The notes under the pieces: model-generated
The model's input: only the letters and a program-made list of their open reading frames with translations
The model's database searches: none
Told to the model about the DNA's origin: nothing
NCBI GenBank assembly: GCA_031253875.1
Contig: JAIRVN010000006.1
Coordinates: forward strand, 1-6,479
Source: Deltaproteobacteria bacterium
GTDB taxonomy: Bacteria > Desulfobacterota > Desulfovibrionia > Desulfovibrionales > Desulfovibrionaceae
DNA: 6,479 nt
Direction of reading: 5' to 3'
Position numbers and translations under genes: made by a program
Shown here: positions 5,259 through 6,479 of the stretch, piece by piece
Position numbering within the stretch: the stretch's first letter is position 1
Layout of the letters: the number at the start of each line of letters is the position of its first letter

Positions 5259-6170
5259 ATGCAGCCCGTAGAACAAGCTCATGCTTTTTTACATAAGCTC
5301 CTGCAGCATCCTCCCAAATTGCCTTTTGAACCAGCGCTTCTCCCCATGCTTTTTGCGATAACCCGTGAAGATTCAACAGCATCTATACGCGATGTGACCA
5401 CGCTTATTGGACGCAGCCAGAAACTGTCCGCCCGTGTGCTTGCCCTCGCCAACTCAGCAGCCTATGGCTTGCCGGCCAAGGTTTCTACCTTGCATCAGGC
5501 CATCAACGTTCTGGGGATTCGCGAGATACGGCTTCTTGTGCTGCTGGAAGGAATATCCTCTGTCATCAGCGAAACAAAACTTCCAAAATCCTTTGATATT
5601 ATTATATTATGGGACCACCAATCGCAGGTTGCAGCCATAGCCAAAGCCCTTGCTGCAGAGTTGGGAAGCCCCTCCGGCCTCTGCGGCCCTCTCGCCACGG
5701 AGGCAAACCGCCTCAATATGGCTCCGGATGAAGCTTATGTCGTTGGTTTCCTGCACGATATAGGCAAAATCTTTTTTGCCGCCAGCCGGGCCGACATTTG
5801 GGAAACAATAGAAAAAACCTGGAAAAAAGGTGAACTGCGTTACTTTGAGGCAGAACACAGTTATTGGGACATCGATCATGCCCTGATCGGCGCAACCGTG
5901 CTTCATTATTGGAAACTGCCCTTGTTGCTGACCGAACCCATCAATTGGCACCATGCGCCCGATCTGGCCACTACCTATAAAATGGAAGCACGGCTGCTTG
6001 CCGCGGCCAACCACATAGTGCACAGCAATTTTGATGTGGAAAACGGATTGTGCGAGGAGGCTGTTGCTCTCTTGCCGGAAGGGATTGACGCAACCGCACT
6101 CGTGATTGCTATGACTCAAAGCCTTGCAAGCGCCAGCGCTGCAAACTTGATGGCGCCTGTAAGATCGTGA
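5259..6170 (+). CDS. HDOD-domain signal-transduction protein
   Basis: This 303-residue soluble protein is built almost entirely of one HDOD domain, a relative of HD phosphohydrolases used in bacterial signalling. The N-terminal helical part (about 20-105) has the typical features SQKLSARVLALANSAAYG (53-70) and the loop leading to INVLGIREIRLLVL. The HD-like core keeps LWDHQSQVA with H120, LHDIGK with H166 and D167, DIDHALIGA with H207, and WHHAP with H231 and H232. Most metal-ligand positions of a true HD hydrolase therefore seem to be kept, whereas many HDOD proteins lose them, so catalysis is conceivable. HDOD proteins often stand alone or with GGDEF, EAL or kinase modules. Here the next gene is probably a signalling protein 73 bp downstream on the same strand. 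The start has a weak ribosome site (GAGAG, 7 nt upstream). The AT-rich upstream region has a strong promoter with operator-like repeats. Confidence 0.92.
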   Translation: MQPVEQAHAFLHKLLQHPPKLPFEPALLPMLFAITREDSTASIRDVTTLIGRSQKLSARVLALANSAAYGLPAKVSTLHQAINVLGIREIRLLVLLEGISSVISETKLPKSFDIIILWDHQSQVAAIAKALAAELGSPSGLCGPLATEANRLNMAPDEAYVVGFLHDIGKIFFAASRADIWETIEKTWKKGELRYFEAEHSYWDIDHALIGATVLHYWKLPLLLTEPINWHHAPDLATTYKMEARLLAAANHIVHSNFDVENGLCEEAVALLPEGIDATALVIAMTQSLASASAANLMAPVRS

Positions 6171-6243
6171 TGTGAGTGAATTTTACTGTACTATGCGGCC
6201 CTTCGTGTTCATTTGTGTTACTGATTCATGTTGAGGCGCCGAC

Positions 6244-6479
6244 ATGCATATAGAAGATGGCATAGACAAAGTCTTGCTTGGTCAATACCATGAAGCACTG
6301 GCCGTGTTTGCAGAGTGCAAGCCTTTGCCGCAAGCTGAAAAGCTTTATCAGATTACACTTATGCTTGCGGAATCAATGGCGTATGCGACTGAGCTATCAA
6401 AGGTAATGCTGTCGACAAAAACTCCAAGTCCAAGCAACCACACCGCAGCAAGCCTGAAAAATCTGCATTCAAAACTCAA
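6244..6479 (+). CDS. N-terminal part of a probable signalling protein (cut by window end)
   Basis: The frame from the ATG at 6244 stays open for 78 complete codons to the window end. GAGG lies 7 nt upstream, a good ribosome site. The visible part is soluble and helical: MHIEDGIDKVLLGQYHEALA, then a segment LPQAEKLYQITLMLAESMAY, then TKTPSPSNHTAASLKNLHSKL at the cut. In my recollection this arrangement, an AEKL.ri...laesma helix followed by an LKNLHSKL-type helix, precedes HAMP-like and GGDEF or histidine-kinase modules in Desulfovibrio proteins. That is recognition by pattern, not a search result. With the HDOD gene just upstream, a two-gene signalling operon is plausible. No terminator is seen in the 73-bp gap. 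The output domain lies outside the window. Confidence 0.7.
   Translation, partial: MHIEDGIDKVLLGQYHEALAVFAECKPLPQAEKLYQITLMLAESMAYATELSKVMLSTKTPSPSNHTAASLKNLHSKL

Noticed and set aside
6171..6243. Promoter of the last gene around TACTAT (6189-6194)
   Set aside because: No acceptable -35 lies at the right distance; co-transcription with the HDOD gene is simpler.

Overview
The window looks like chromosomal DNA of a sulfate-reducing deltaproteobacterium of the Desulfovibrio type. The evidence is moderately GC-rich coding DNA, a tightly packed minus-strand run of siroheme-synthase N-terminal domain, CcsA/HemX-like membrane protein and hemA (an order I associate with Desulfovibrio), and an HDOD signalling protein. 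The assignment rests on recognising gene content and order, not on a search.

Layout. Positions 1-242 are AT-rich and hold no confident gene. They contain promoter-like sequences, a near-perfect 20-bp palindrome, diverged direct repeats and a stop-free minus-strand frame that leaves the window on the left. A MerR-family regulator with a GyrI-like ligand domain follows on the plus strand (243-1052). It converges on a minus-strand block (4919 down to 1101) read in the order grpE, precorrin-2 dehydrogenase, ccsA/hemX-like, hemA, and a small uncharacterised cysteine-containing protein. A 339-bp divergent intergenic region (4920-5258) separates grpE from a plus-strand HDOD gene (5259-6170). Last comes the start of another probable signalling protein (6244 onward), cut by the window end.

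How the genes fit. HemA makes the first committed tetrapyrrole intermediate from glutamyl-tRNA. The Met8/CysG-N-like enzyme oxidises precorrin-2 to sirohydrochlorin, which leads to siroheme and, in sulfate reducers, to heme through the siroheme-dependent route. The CcsA/HemX-like membrane protein belongs to a heme-handling family linked to cytochrome c maturation or to control of HemA. The last four genes are joined by 2-3 nt gaps or a 14-bp overlap and are very probably co-transcribed and partly translationally coupled. grpE, the DnaK nucleotide-exchange factor, lies 78 bp upstream on the same strand and may share the transcript. Its partner dnaK is not in the window.

I found no mobile element, CRISPR array, tRNA or rRNA, and no convincing new multi-gene system. 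The points most worth a second look are the small cysteine-containing protein coupled to hemA, the degenerate WWD motif in the CcsA-like protein, the cysteine cluster in GrpE, the paired AGTATACT palindromes before the HDOD gene, and the codon-aligned repeats at the left edge.
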